A stretch of 64,000 nt of DNA from contig NZ_JAHLYT010000071.1 in assembly GCF_025128095.1 (NCBI RefSeq), positions 124,001 to 188,000 of the forward strand, read 5' to 3'. The notes under the pieces are model-generated. The model saw only the letters and a list, made by a program, of their open reading frames with translations, did no database searches and was not told the DNA's origin. The translations under genes were made by a program, and so were the position numbers. The DNA comes from Synechococcus sp. CS-1328. GTDB lineage: Bacteria; Cyanobacteriota; Cyanobacteriia; PCC-6307; Cyanobiaceae. Of this stretch, positions 25,189-33,494 are shown piece after piece (position 1 is the first letter of the stretch; every line of letters starts with the position of its first letter).

Positions 25189-26638
25189 GCTCGAACTGGC
25201 GTTGCACCACCTCCTGAAGGCCGCCATCCCCCCAGTCCTGGTCCTGATCGAAGTAGGTGATGAAGCTCCGCCCTGCCACCCGGGTCAGCCAGGCGGCACT
25301 AACCGCCTGAATGGCGCGACCCACGAGCAGGGTCGGCAGCTGCAGGCTGAGAGCCCCGCTCAACAGGCTCACGCCCCCCTTGATCAGCCCCAGCCCCGCC
25401 AGGGTGCGACCCACCGAAAGAGCCAGATCCTGGGCTGAAGCGCGGCTGAGCGTGATGCCGTAGATCCGGCCGATCTCCACCACCATCTGGGCATTCACGG
25501 CGGCGGCACCGAGCAGATCCACGCCTGGCAGGGGCGTGACCGCCAACACCCCGGCACTGATCCACATGTAGCGATCCACGATTCGGTCCGCATCGCTGCG
25601 GCGCTGGCGGGCCAGCAGGGCGCGGCTGGCCTCACTGAGCCGGCGGCTCTGCAAGAGGATGTTGTCGGCGATCAGCTCTTCGCCATCGCTGTGCAGCACC
25701 GCCGCCAGGCGGCCCAGCAGGGCGTCTACTTCAGGCGGTGGCTGCAGCGGACGGCCCCCTGGCATCGGCACGCTCTGGGGGGAGGCACTGGCACTGACCA
25801 CATCAGCGGCGCTCAGCCGGCCCTGGCAACGCTGCCGCAGCAGTTCCAGCAGCCGCTGTTCCTCCTGTTCACCACGAAGGTCGCACTTGTTCAGCACCAG
25901 CAGCAGGCGTTTGCCCAGCCCGGCCAGGGTGTCGAACACCTCCAGCTCGCTGGCCCGCAGATCGCCATCCACCACGAGCAGCAACAGATCGGCCCGGGCC
26001 GCTTGATCGCGGGCGGCCTGCTCCCGACGCCGCCCATCGACGCCGGCCTCCAGGATGCCGGGGGTATCCACCAGGATCACGGCCCGGCGCAATCCCCGCA
26101 GCCGCAGCCGGTAGCGGTTCGAGCCGGCGGTGGATCCCATCGGGGCCCCCACCTCGCCCACCACCTCGCCCAGCAAGGCACGGATCAGGGAGGTCTTGCC
26201 GGCCGACCCGCTGCCGAACAGCACAATCACCAGATCGCCGCGCTCCAGCTCGGCCTGCACCCGCTCGCGCTCCTGGCGCAGGGCCTCGCGAGCCACCGCA
26301 TCCCGCACGCGATCGAGGGTGGCGTCAATCGAGGCCAGCTGGCTCTGGGCTGCCTCCTGGCGATTGCTCGGCGGCGGTGGGAGCTCACCAGCAGGGGAGC
26401 CGCTGCGGCTGGAACGGCCGGAGCGCCGTCCGCCCTGGAGCCAGGGCCAGACCAGCCGGGCCAGCAACAGCAGCAGCCCGGCCAGCAGCAGCAAGGCGAT
26501 CGGACCCACCAGCCAGCCCGGAAGCCAGTAGCTCAGCTGCCAGAGCAGCTGATTGACGGTCTGCAACACCATGCCCACCAGCACCAGCACCGCCAGGGCG
26601 ACGAGCAGCCAGATCCAGGGCCTGGCGGGCAGCTTCAT
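25034..26638 (-). CDS. Membrane-anchored Era-like GTPase with C-terminal DUF697-type domain
   Basis: 534 residues from ATG 26638, 7 bp after the PBP stop. Two N-terminal spans (about 9-28 and 42-66), a basic linker, then a G domain: P-loop GSGSAGKT (142-149), G3 DTPG (191-194), G4 NKCD (250-253). The C-terminal region VAVTPLPGVDLLGAAAVNAQMVVEIGRIYG with hydrophobic helices matches the DUF697/YcjF-like group. Position in an operon with lspA and PBP1A suggests an envelope function. Its exact role is unknown. Overlaps the convergent small gene by 155 bp. Confidence 0.85.
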   Translation of the reverse strand: MKLPARPWIWLLVALAVLVLVGMVLQTVNQLLWQLSYWLPGWLVGPIALLLLAGLLLLLARLVWPWLQGGRRSGRSSRSGSPAGELPPPPSNRQEAAQSQLASIDATLDRVRDAVAREALRQERERVQAELERGDLVIVLFGSGSAGKTSLIRALLGEVVGEVGAPMGSTAGSNRYRLRLRGLRRAVILVDTPGILEAGVDGRRREQAARDQAARADLLLLVVDGDLRASELEVFDTLAGLGKRLLLVLNKCDLRGEQEEQRLLELLRQRCQGRLSAADVVSASASPQSVPMPGGRPLQPPPEVDALLGRLAAVLHSDGEELIADNILLQSRRLSEASRALLARQRRSDADRIVDRYMWISAGVLAVTPLPGVDLLGAAAVNAQMVVEIGRIYGITLSRASAQDLALSVGRTLAGLGLIKGGVSLLSGALSLQLPTLLVGRAIQAVSAAWLTRVAGRSFITYFDQDQDWGDGGLQEVVQRQFELNRREGALRRFLDLALRRVVEPLQRPEQTALPPRRRPPAEAAARDPDDPEP

Positions 26639-26645
26639 GGGGTAT

Positions 26646-29000
26646 TCATGGCGTTGGACTCGTGGTGCCAGAGCCTCGGACCAGATCGCCCCAGAGGCCC
26701 GCGGCCAGAGCGCTGCTGGCGTGGGTGGGGCGGTTGTCGTCATTGCCGAGCCAGACGCCAATCACCCAGTGGCGCCGCGGCTCGAAGCCCACGAACAACA
26801 GATCCCTGCCCTCGTTGGTGGTGCCGGTCTTGCCGCCCTCCTGCCCCCCCAGGTAGGCCTCGCTGCCGGTGCCACTGCGCACCACCGCACGCAACAGATC
26901 CTGGAGGGCGCGGGCCGTGGCTTCGCTGCTCACCCGCCTCCCAGGGGAAACGGTGGCGGTGGGCTGACGCCCTCCTGGATCGCTCTCGCCACGGCCACTG
27001 CCCGCAGCACTGCCTACCGCACTGGCTTTGCAGCGCTGGAGGGTGGCGGGATCGGCCAGCCGTGCACCCCCGCCACAGAGTTCCGCATCGGTGAGGCGGC
27101 GGATCGTGCTGGGCTGATGCCAGAGGCCGTCGTTGGCGATGGCGGCGTAGGCACCGGTGAGTTCCAGCAGCGTCACTTCGCTCTGCCCCAGGGCCAACCC
27201 CGGCACGGCCGCCAGGGGGCTGCTGATGCCGAGCACGCGGGCCTTGTTCACCACCGCCTCCAGGCCGACCCGCTGGGTGAGCCGCAGGGCAGCGGTGTTG
27301 CTGCTGCGCGCCAGGGCCTGCCGCAGGCTGAGGCTGCCGCCGCAGTTGCTGGCGAAGTACTGACCACGCCATTGCAGGGGGCCACAGCCGACCCGATCAC
27401 CCGGCCTGGCCCCCTTCTCCAGGGCCACCAGATAGGGCACCAGCTTGAAGGTGCTGCCCGGCTGGCGCAGGGCCATCGAGGCGCGGTTGAACTGGCTCTG
27501 GCGATAGTCGCGGCCGCCGGTGATGGCGAGGATGCCACCGCTGCGGCTGTCGAGCACCACCACGGCACCCTGGCTGACGCCGCTGAAGGCCGGCCGAGCC
27601 AGGGAGTCGCGCAGCTGCCGTTCCACCCGCTGTTGCAGGGCCGGATCGAGGTGGGTATCGATCAGAAAGTTGCCTTCCTGCGCCACCTCCTGCCCCACCA
27701 GGGCCTCCAGATCACGGCGCACCTGATCGCTGTAGAAGGGGGTGTTGCGGCCAGGTCCGTTGGATCGGCAGGCCTGGGGCGCGAGCTGCACCGGCTGGCG
27801 GCGGGCCCGGCGGGCCGCATCGCGACCGATCCGGCCGGTGTCGGCCATCTTGGCCAGCACGCGGTTGCGGGAGTCGAGGGCAGCTTCGGGGGCCACACAG
27901 GGATCGTTGCCGTTGGGTGAAGGCAGCAGCCCCACCAACAGAGCGGCTTCCTCCAGCTCCAGACGCGCCGCTGGTTTGTCGAAATAGTGGCGGGCGGCGT
28001 CCTCGAAGCCCCAGCCCACCCCGAGATAGACACGGTTGAGATAACTGAGCAGCAGATCGGCCTTGCTGAAGCGGGCTTCCAGCTGAAGGGCCACCAGCAG
28101 CTCCCGCCACTTGCGACCCAGTGTTTCCCCCTGTCCCACCTGCTCCGGGTACAGGCTGCGGGCCAGCTGCTGGGTGAGGGTGCTGCCGCCTTCCAGCACG
28201 CGGCCGCCCACCAGGTTGGTCACCAGGGCCCGGCCTGTTCCGATCGGATCCACCCCCGGATGCCACCAGAAGCGGCTGTCCTCACTGGCCAGCAGAGCAT
28301 CGATCAACACAGCCGGATAGTCCTGCAAGGCGGCCAGCTCGCGATGCTCCACGCCCTCCGCCGAGCTGAGCGGCCGGTTGTTGCGGTCGTAGAGCGCCAA
28401 GGGTCCGCGCACGTTGGCCAGACTGCCGCGGATCGGCGCCTGCCACAGAGCCAGGCCCAGCAGCAACACCCCGCCGCCGGCCAAGCCAGCCAGGGCCAGG
28501 CAGGCGCCCCGCAGCAGGGGTGCCAGGCGGCGCTGCATCGGCTGGCGGAACACCAGCAGCGGCACCGGCCCGCGTTCTTCCGGGCCGAAAGCCACGGTGT
28601 CGCCGTCTTGCAGCAGCAGCTCCTGCACGCGCCGCCCCTGCCACCAGAGGCCGTTGGTGGAGCCGGCGTCCTGAAGCAGCCAGTGCTGACCGCGCCATTC
28701 CAGGCGAGCGTGCTCACGACTCACGGCCGGGTGATCGATCACGATCTCCAGGTCGGGATCCCGGCCGAGGCGCCAGAGGCCGCCATGCAGGTTGATCGTG
28801 CGCTCAGGTTTGGTCTGCTCAGCCTTGGTCTGCTCAGGCGTGGTGCTTTCAGCCTCGGCTTGTGTTCCTTCTGCAGCTGAGGCCGAACCCGGATCCTCTG
28901 GCCCAGGAGATCCGGTGCCCTGGAGCTGCAGGCGATCGCGCCTGAAGCCATCGAGCAAGTAGAGCTCCAGCTGCGCCGCTGCCAGAGAGGTCCTGGTCAT
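26646..29000 (-). CDS. Class A penicillin-binding protein with N-terminal FHA domain
   Basis: Bifunctional peptidoglycan synthase, 784 residues. FHA domain at about 68-150 with GR (79-80), SREH (94-97) and GSTNG (113-117), which would bind a phosphothreonine partner. A span at about 162-185, then glycosyltransferase-51 with catalytic Glu240 in ASEDSRFWWHPGVDP and GGSTLTQQLARSL. Transpeptidase with SxxK Ser516-Lys519 (GSTFK), SSN and GGKTGTT. An acidic Thr/Glu/Gln/Lys-rich repeat (TTPEQTKAEQTKPERT) splits the N-terminal part from the FHA core. Overlaps lspA by four bases. Confidence 0.95.
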   Translation of the reverse strand: MTRTSLAAAQLELYLLDGFRRDRLQLQGTGSPGPEDPGSASAAEGTQAEAESTTPEQTKAEQTKPERTINLHGGLWRLGRDPDLEIVIDHPAVSREHARLEWRGQHWLLQDAGSTNGLWWQGRRVQELLLQDGDTVAFGPEERGPVPLLVFRQPMQRRLAPLLRGACLALAGLAGGGVLLLGLALWQAPIRGSLANVRGPLALYDRNNRPLSSAEGVEHRELAALQDYPAVLIDALLASEDSRFWWHPGVDPIGTGRALVTNLVGGRVLEGGSTLTQQLARSLYPEQVGQGETLGRKWRELLVALQLEARFSKADLLLSYLNRVYLGVGWGFEDAARHYFDKPAARLELEEAALLVGLLPSPNGNDPCVAPEAALDSRNRVLAKMADTGRIGRDAARRARRQPVQLAPQACRSNGPGRNTPFYSDQVRRDLEALVGQEVAQEGNFLIDTHLDPALQQRVERQLRDSLARPAFSGVSQGAVVVLDSRSGGILAITGGRDYRQSQFNRASMALRQPGSTFKLVPYLVALEKGARPGDRVGCGPLQWRGQYFASNCGGSLSLRQALARSSNTAALRLTQRVGLEAVVNKARVLGISSPLAAVPGLALGQSEVTLLELTGAYAAIANDGLWHQPSTIRRLTDAELCGGGARLADPATLQRCKASAVGSAAGSGRGESDPGGRQPTATVSPGRRVSSEATARALQDLLRAVVRSGTGSEAYLGGQEGGKTGTTNEGRDLLFVGFEPRRHWVIGVWLGNDDNRPTHASSALAAGLWGDLVRGSGTTSPTP

Positions 29001-29488
29001 GCCACCGAACGGGGCCGGCCAAGCAGATCCAGCAGGAAACAGGCCACGGCCACGTTGATTGCCACGTCCGCCAGGTTGAACACCGGAAAGCTCACCGGCA
29101 CGAACTCAAGAAAATCCACCACGGCTCCGAGGCGCCAGCGATCGAGACCGTTGCCGATGGCTCCCCCCAGCAAGCATGCGCAACCGGCTGCTTGCCAGAC
29201 CCCCATGCGGGGCTGGGCCAGAAGCCAGAGCACCAACCCCAGGGCCACCAGCAGGCTCACCAGACCCAGAGCAACGGTGGAGCCGGTGAACAGGCTGAAG
29301 GCTGCTCCGGTGTTGAACACCAGGCGCAGCTGCAGCAATCCCGGAAGCAGGGTCTCCATCTGGCCGGCGGCCAGCTGCTGCATGGCCCAGTGCTTGCTGA
29401 CCTGATCCAGGATCACCAGCACAGCCGCCAGCCCCAGGAAGAGCAGCTGGCGGCGGTTGGGACGGCGCCAGAGGGTTGAACGGGTCAT
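28997..29488 (-). CDS. lspA: Lipoprotein signal peptidase
   Basis: Aspartyl protease that cleaves prolipoprotein signal peptides. ATG 29488, 163 residues, four spans. VILDQVSKHWA near residue 27, NTGAAFSLF, and the catalytic aspartates in GNGLDRWRLGAVVDFLEF and FNLADVAINVAV are all present. Overlaps bioY and the PBP gene by four bases each, so the operon is tightly coupled. Confidence 0.97.
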   Translation of the reverse strand: MTRSTLWRRPNRRQLLFLGLAAVLVILDQVSKHWAMQQLAAGQMETLLPGLLQLRLVFNTGAAFSLFTGSTVALGLVSLLVALGLVLWLLAQPRMGVWQAAGCACLLGGAIGNGLDRWRLGAVVDFLEFVPVSFPVFNLADVAINVAVACFLLDLLGRPRSVA

Positions 29489-30087
29489 GAGGGCAGGAGC
29501 AGCAGGCGCCGCAGCAGCAGGGCCACCACAGCAACAGCGCAGCAGAGCAGCAGCTGGGGCAGGAGGGGGCCGATCGAATAGCTCATCAGCAACGGCAGCA
29601 GGGTGCCGCTCCAGCGGCCTGCCAGAGCACCGAGCAGCAGGTTGGCGATGCCGCACAACTGAATCACCAGCAGGCCGATGCCGGCGGCACCGGCCAGGGA
29701 GAGGGGGTCGTTCATGCCCGGCTGGCGGGCCAGACGGCCGGTCAGCCAGGCCGCCGGCAAAAATCCGGCCAGATAGCCGAAGCCGGGATCCAGCACATAG
29801 GAGGGACCACCACCGCCGTAGAACACCGGCAGCTGGAACAGCCCCACGCTGAGGTAGGCCACGGCCGCGAGCATGCTGCTGCGCGGGCCGCAGACCAGCG
29901 CCGTGAGCAACAGGCCGGGGACCTGCAGGGTGATCGGCAGGCTCACCAGCGTCCAGGTGCCCGTGAAATCGTTCAGACCTCCGGAGGGAAGGGGAACGGC
30001 GGCCTGGATCAGACCACCAACCAGGATGAGCAGGAGTCCGGCGATGGCGCCGCTCCAGGTGGCAAGGGCCCGCAACGGCACAACCAA
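29485..30087 (-). CDS. bioY: BioY family biotin transporter
   Basis: Substrate-binding S component for biotin uptake. 200 residues, six hydrophobic spans; ITLQVPGLLLTALVCGPRSSMLAAVAYLSVGLFQLPVF and GFGYLAGFLPAAWLTG are BioY hallmarks. No bioMN energising genes are in the window. TTG 30087 or GTG 30081 may start it; the first hydrophobic span follows either. First gene of the bioY-lspA-PBP-GTPase unit, divergent from sipA. Confidence 0.93.
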   Translation of the reverse strand: MVVPLRALATWSGAIAGLLLILVGGLIQAAVPLPSGGLNDFTGTWTLVSLPITLQVPGLLLTALVCGPRSSMLAAVAYLSVGLFQLPVFYGGGGPSYVLDPGFGYLAGFLPAAWLTGRLARQPGMNDPLSLAGAAGIGLLVIQLCGIANLLLGALAGRWSGTLLPLLMSYSIGPLLPQLLLCCAVAVVALLLRRLLLLPS

Positions 30088-30171
30088 AGGGCTGGCGCCA
30101 TCCTGCTGCAGCTAGGTTCAGCTGACCAGACACTCTTGGGCCAGACAGGTTCGGGGGCGGAGTTCAGGCCC

Positions 30172-30780
30172 ATGCCATCCAGACAGCCCGAACAGCCAAC
30201 CGCGCCAGGCCAAGAGGCGCAGATTGACGCTGCGGCCTCGGCTGGCAGGGACAGGGAGCTCCGTGGGCCTGAAAACGCAGACCTCGCTACGGCGGTACCC
30301 GAACATTCAGCTCGTCGAGAATCAGCGCGCGAAATTTCAGCCCTGGAACATTCCGCACCCGAAGACGCGACATCTGAACACCCTGGATCTGAAAACGCTC
30401 GAACAGAAGACCCGGCAACCGACGATGCCGTCACCGCAGACGGATCAACCGCAGACGGATCAACTGCAGACGCGTCAACCGCAGACAGATCAAGCGCAGA
30501 CAGATCAAGCGCAGAATCAGTAGCCCCGATCCCCCTGGAGCCTGAACCCTCCCCAGTCCGGATTGGTGCGACGGTCGAGTTGTGCCGGCCCTTGCGTTAT
30601 CTCAAGACCGCCGACCCGATGCCGATGCTGCGCCCCCCCGATCTGGTCGATCCAGGCGAGGTCGGCACGGTCACGGCCATCCGGATGATGGGTCAGGTGA
30701 CGGTGCGCTTCCGTCGCGGCAGCTTCCTGATAGCCAGCGATGACCTGAAGATCTGTGGTCCGTCTGAGGCACTCCGCTGA
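30172..30780 (+). CDS. sipA: SipA-like NblS-interacting protein with long acidic N-terminal extension
   Basis: 202 residues from ATG 30172. The C-terminal 65 residues (130-195) are a complete SipA/DUF3148 domain: IGATVELCRPLRYLKTADPM, PMLRPPDLVDPGEVGTVT, VTVRFRRGSFLIASDDL. SipA in Synechococcus elongatus binds the sensor kinase NblS, which controls phycobilisome and high-light genes. Ordinary SipA is about 80 residues with no extension. Here about 128 residues of Ala/Ser/Glu/Asp/Thr-rich, probably disordered sequence precede it, ending in five TAD(G/R)S-type pentapeptides coded by 15-bp repeats. No in-frame ATG, GTG or TTG was found just before the domain, so the extension seems translated. 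Confidence 0.85.
   Translation: MPSRQPEQPTAPGQEAQIDAAASAGRDRELRGPENADLATAVPEHSARRESAREISALEHSAPEDATSEHPGSENARTEDPATDDAVTADGSTADGSTADASTADRSSADRSSAESVAPIPLEPEPSPVRIGATVELCRPLRYLKTADPMPMLRPPDLVDPGEVGTVTAIRMMGQVTVRFRRGSFLIASDDLKICGPSEALR
30436..30510 (+). repeat. In-frame 15-bp tandem repeat, 5 copies, within sipA
   Basis: GCAGACGGATCAACC (30436), GCAGACGGATCAACT, GCAGACGCGTCAACC, GCAGACAGATCAAGC, GCAGACAGATCAAGC. Adjacent units differ by one to three bases, indicating recent slippage-type expansion. They code for the ADGST/ADAST/ADRSS series. Confidence 0.9.
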
Positions 30781-30785
30781 CCCTC

Positions 30786-30841
30786 TCAGGTCGATCAGGT
30801 CAGGTCGACACAGTCAGCTCGACAAAGTCAGCTCGATAACG
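30786..30841 (-). repeat. 14-bp tandem repeat anchored on the M16 partner stop codon
   Basis: On the minus strand the M16 stop codon (30830-30828) heads TGACTTTGTCGAGC, then TGACTGTGTCGACC, TGACCTGATCGACC and a partial TGAGAGGG. The same array viewed on plus is four 14-bp copies starting TCAGGTCGA or TCAGCTCGA (30786-30841). It fills the 47-bp gap to the sipA stop. A 14-bp period puts TGA in all three frames. Confidence 0.8.
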
Positions 30842-32129
30842 GGTGGGCGGCCCAGGCGGCTGCGGCCCCCTCCAATGCCGCAGCCGGTCCGCAGAGGCTG
30901 AGATGGGGCCGGCGCAGGCAACGCTGGGCCGCTGCCTGCAGGGCTGCACCATCGAGCTGGCCGGCTCGCACCAGGGCCTGGTCCACGTAATCCGTGGGCA
31001 GTCCATGGCCCAACACCAGAGCCAGACGGTCGGCGATCTGGCCGCAGGTTTGCCGGCCCATGGCGTCCTGACCACGGAACTTGGCCAGGGCGAGCTCCAG
31101 CTCCTCAGCGTCCAGGGGGTGCTCCAGCAGCCGCTGCCACTCGTCCAGCAGTGACCGGCAGGCATCGGCGGAGCGATCGGCCGACGTGGAGAGGTGAAAC
31201 ACGAACGGGGCTGCGCCGCGGCGGGCGGGCAGGTGCACACCCACGTCGTAGGCCAAACCCTGCTCTTCGCGCATCACCACGAACAGGCGGCTGGACATCC
31301 CCATGCCCAGATGGCTGTGCAGCAGTCGCAGGGCCAGTCCGTCCTGTTCGCCCAGGGGCACGGTGGCGGCACCGAGCATCAGCACCATTTGTTCGGTGTC
31401 CTGGGAACAGAGGGCCAGGCGCTCCCCCGGCTGGCCCACCGGACCCGCCCCCTTCAGCGGCGCCTGGCTGCTCCAGGGTGACGTCTCCAGGCTGCTCTGC
31501 AGAAGCGTGATTAACGACTGGGGCACATCACCGCAGAGCACCAGCACGGCGCCGTGTACCCCAAACTTCTGGCGCAGCGGATCGAGGGCCTCCAGCTCCA
31601 GGTCCTGCAGATCCGCCTCGACCCCCAGGGGGTCGTGGCCGTAGGGCCCGTTCCCATACAGCTGCTGGCGCAGACGGTCGTGGCAGAGCTGAAAAGGATC
31701 CTCCTTCTGGCGTTGCAGGGCCTGCAGATTGAGCTGCCGCTCCAGCTCAAATTGATCGGCCCGCAGCCAGGGGCTCTGCACCATGGTCAGCAGCAGCGGC
31801 AGGAGCAGATCGGCATCCTCCCGGGCGCATTTGAGGCTCAGCAGCAGGTTGTCCTCGGTGGCCTCGCAGCGGAGCGCGGCGCCACATCCCTCCACCAGAT
31901 CGGCGAGGGCCTCCGGACCCAGGTCGCCGCAGCCGCGGGTCATCAGGCCGGCCAGGATCTGGTGGGCACCGCAGGCCCCCGCTGGATCGAGGCTGCTGCC
32001 TCCCCGGATCCAGAGCCGTGCTGACAGGATCGCTGGCCCGGGGCGATGGACCACCGCCAGGGGCAGGCCGCCCGGCAGAACCATGGTCTCCGGCGTGGTG
32101 CGGAACAAAGACAACGTCGGGAGGGGCAT
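30828..32129 (-). CDS. M16 family protein without the zinc site (inactive partner subunit)
   Basis: 433 residues with the M16 fold: IRGGSSLDPAGACGAHQILAGLMTRGCG in place of the segment that normally carries HxxEH, so no zinc ligands. The second half has the conserved Arg/Tyr motif (SSRLFVVMREEQGLAYDVG) that lines the substrate cavity in M16B heterodimers. Encoded directly after the active subunit with an ATGA overlap, as expected for a two-chain processing peptidase. Its stop begins the 14-bp repeats. Confidence 0.9.
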   Translation of the reverse strand: MPLPTLSLFRTTPETMVLPGGLPLAVVHRPGPAILSARLWIRGGSSLDPAGACGAHQILAGLMTRGCGDLGPEALADLVEGCGAALRCEATEDNLLLSLKCAREDADLLLPLLLTMVQSPWLRADQFELERQLNLQALQRQKEDPFQLCHDRLRQQLYGNGPYGHDPLGVEADLQDLELEALDPLRQKFGVHGAVLVLCGDVPQSLITLLQSSLETSPWSSQAPLKGAGPVGQPGERLALCSQDTEQMVLMLGAATVPLGEQDGLALRLLHSHLGMGMSSRLFVVMREEQGLAYDVGVHLPARRGAAPFVFHLSTSADRSADACRSLLDEWQRLLEHPLDAEELELALAKFRGQDAMGRQTCGQIADRLALVLGHGLPTDYVDQALVRAGQLDGAALQAAAQRCLRRPHLSLCGPAAALEGAAAAWAAHPLSS

Positions 32130-33424
32130 CAGGCGGGAACGGCCTCCAGCACGCAGGCCAGGGCCGGATCAAACAGGGGCAGCATGCTCTGCTGCAGGCG
32201 AGCGGGGCTCCAGGTCTCGAGCAGCTGCAGGGGTTGCTCGAGGGGAGCATGGCGGCCCCAGAGCCCATTGGCGCCGATCAGTCCCGCCACCCCACCGGCG
32301 GCTTCAAGCCCGAACCGATAGGCATGGGCCACCAGGCGCCGGCTTCGTTGCCACTCGGCCTCCGGCAGGGCCGTCTCGCCCAGCTCCTGCCATACCTGGC
32401 TGATCACCAGGCGCACCTCCGGCAGATCCTCGGGCTCGCACACCGCTTCCAGCAGCGCCAGGCTGCCGCACTCGAGCACGTGCAGGTCGAGATCCACGCT
32501 CTCGACGATCCGCAGGTCTTCCCGCAACCGATCCACCAGCCGGCTGCGACGCCCCTCCGCCAGCACGGTGGTGAGCAGGTCGGCGCCCATCACGGCCTCC
32601 TGCTCAACGGCCGCCGGCAGAGCCCAGGCCATCAGCAGGCGGGCGGCTTCCAGCCTGGGGATGGCGAGACGCTGGACTCCAGGCCGGAGGCGCAGGGCCG
32701 GTGGCGTTGGTGTTGCGCTGCTGGCGTTCAGTTCGGCCAGGGCACTGCCGCTCAGCCGATCCAGCCGATGCTCCGCGGCCAGGGGGCCCGTCTCCAGGCT
32801 TCCGCTGAGGGCCAGGATGCAACGGTCTGCCCCATAGAGCCGCCGCTGGAATTCACCCATCACAGCGGGCGTGTGCTGCAGCAGGGCCTCGCGGCGGCCC
32901 AGGATCGGCAATCCATAGGGGTGATCCGGGCAGGCCAGAGCGAGCAGGCGCTGCATGGCGATCTCCTCGGGCTGGTCTTCGCTCTGGGCCAGTTCCTCCA
33001 GCACCACCTGGCGCTCCATGGCGAAGGCCTCCTCCTCCAGGCGAGGGCGCAGTACCAGATCCAGCAGCAGATCAAGGGCCTGATCGGCAGCGTCGGGGGG
33101 AATCAGCACGTGGTAGTGCACGTCATCGAAGCCTGTGGCGGCATTGCTGCTGCCACCCAGGGCCTCGATGCGCCGGTCGAACTCACCGGCATCCAGGTGG
33201 GCACTGCCTTTGAACACCATGTGCTCGAGAAAGTGGGCCACACCGCTCTCCTGCGGAGTCTCCCAGGCACTGCCGGCCCGGCACCAGAGGTTGAGGCAGG
33301 TGAGCGGCGCGTCCGGCAGAGACAGGCTGACCACCGGAGCCCCGTTGGCGAGATGGTCGAGCTGAGGGGGCGCCAGATCCGGCAGCAGCAGCGGCGACGC
33401 CCCCTGGGGCACGGCAACGGGCAC
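32129..33424 (-). CDS. M16 family zinc metallopeptidase (active subunit)
   Basis: Contains HFLEH (residues 64-68 from GTG 33424), the inverse zinc motif, and the downstream VVLEEL helix carrying the third ligand. Likely cuts peptides or small proteins as a heterodimer with the next gene; similar pairs in cyanobacteria and plastids degrade transit or signal peptides. Start is uncertain: GTG 33424 gives 431 residues, while an ATG at 33496 would share the CATG with the divergent pcyA start. I prefer the shorter form because the extra 24 residues overlap pcyA's upstream region and are not family-like. Confidence 0.9.
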   Translation of the reverse strand: MPVAVPQGASPLLLPDLAPPQLDHLANGAPVVSLSLPDAPLTCLNLWCRAGSAWETPQESGVAHFLEHMVFKGSAHLDAGEFDRRIEALGGSSNAATGFDDVHYHVLIPPDAADQALDLLLDLVLRPRLEEEAFAMERQVVLEELAQSEDQPEEIAMQRLLALACPDHPYGLPILGRREALLQHTPAVMGEFQRRLYGADRCILALSGSLETGPLAAEHRLDRLSGSALAELNASSATPTPPALRLRPGVQRLAIPRLEAARLLMAWALPAAVEQEAVMGADLLTTVLAEGRRSRLVDRLREDLRIVESVDLDLHVLECGSLALLEAVCEPEDLPEVRLVISQVWQELGETALPEAEWQRSRRLVAHAYRFGLEAAGGVAGLIGANGLWGRHAPLEQPLQLLETWSPARLQQSMLPLFDPALACVLEAVPA

Positions 33425-33494
33425 GGTGGCAGACGCATGGCAGGATCTGCATTCTGCTGCTGCCACCGGCGGCACGCGCCCGTCCCTGCCGCCC

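Noticed and set aside
30436-30510. Possible CRISPR-like repeats in sipA
   Set aside because: Units are contiguous 15-mers without spacers and keep the reading frame; this is a coding tandem repeat.
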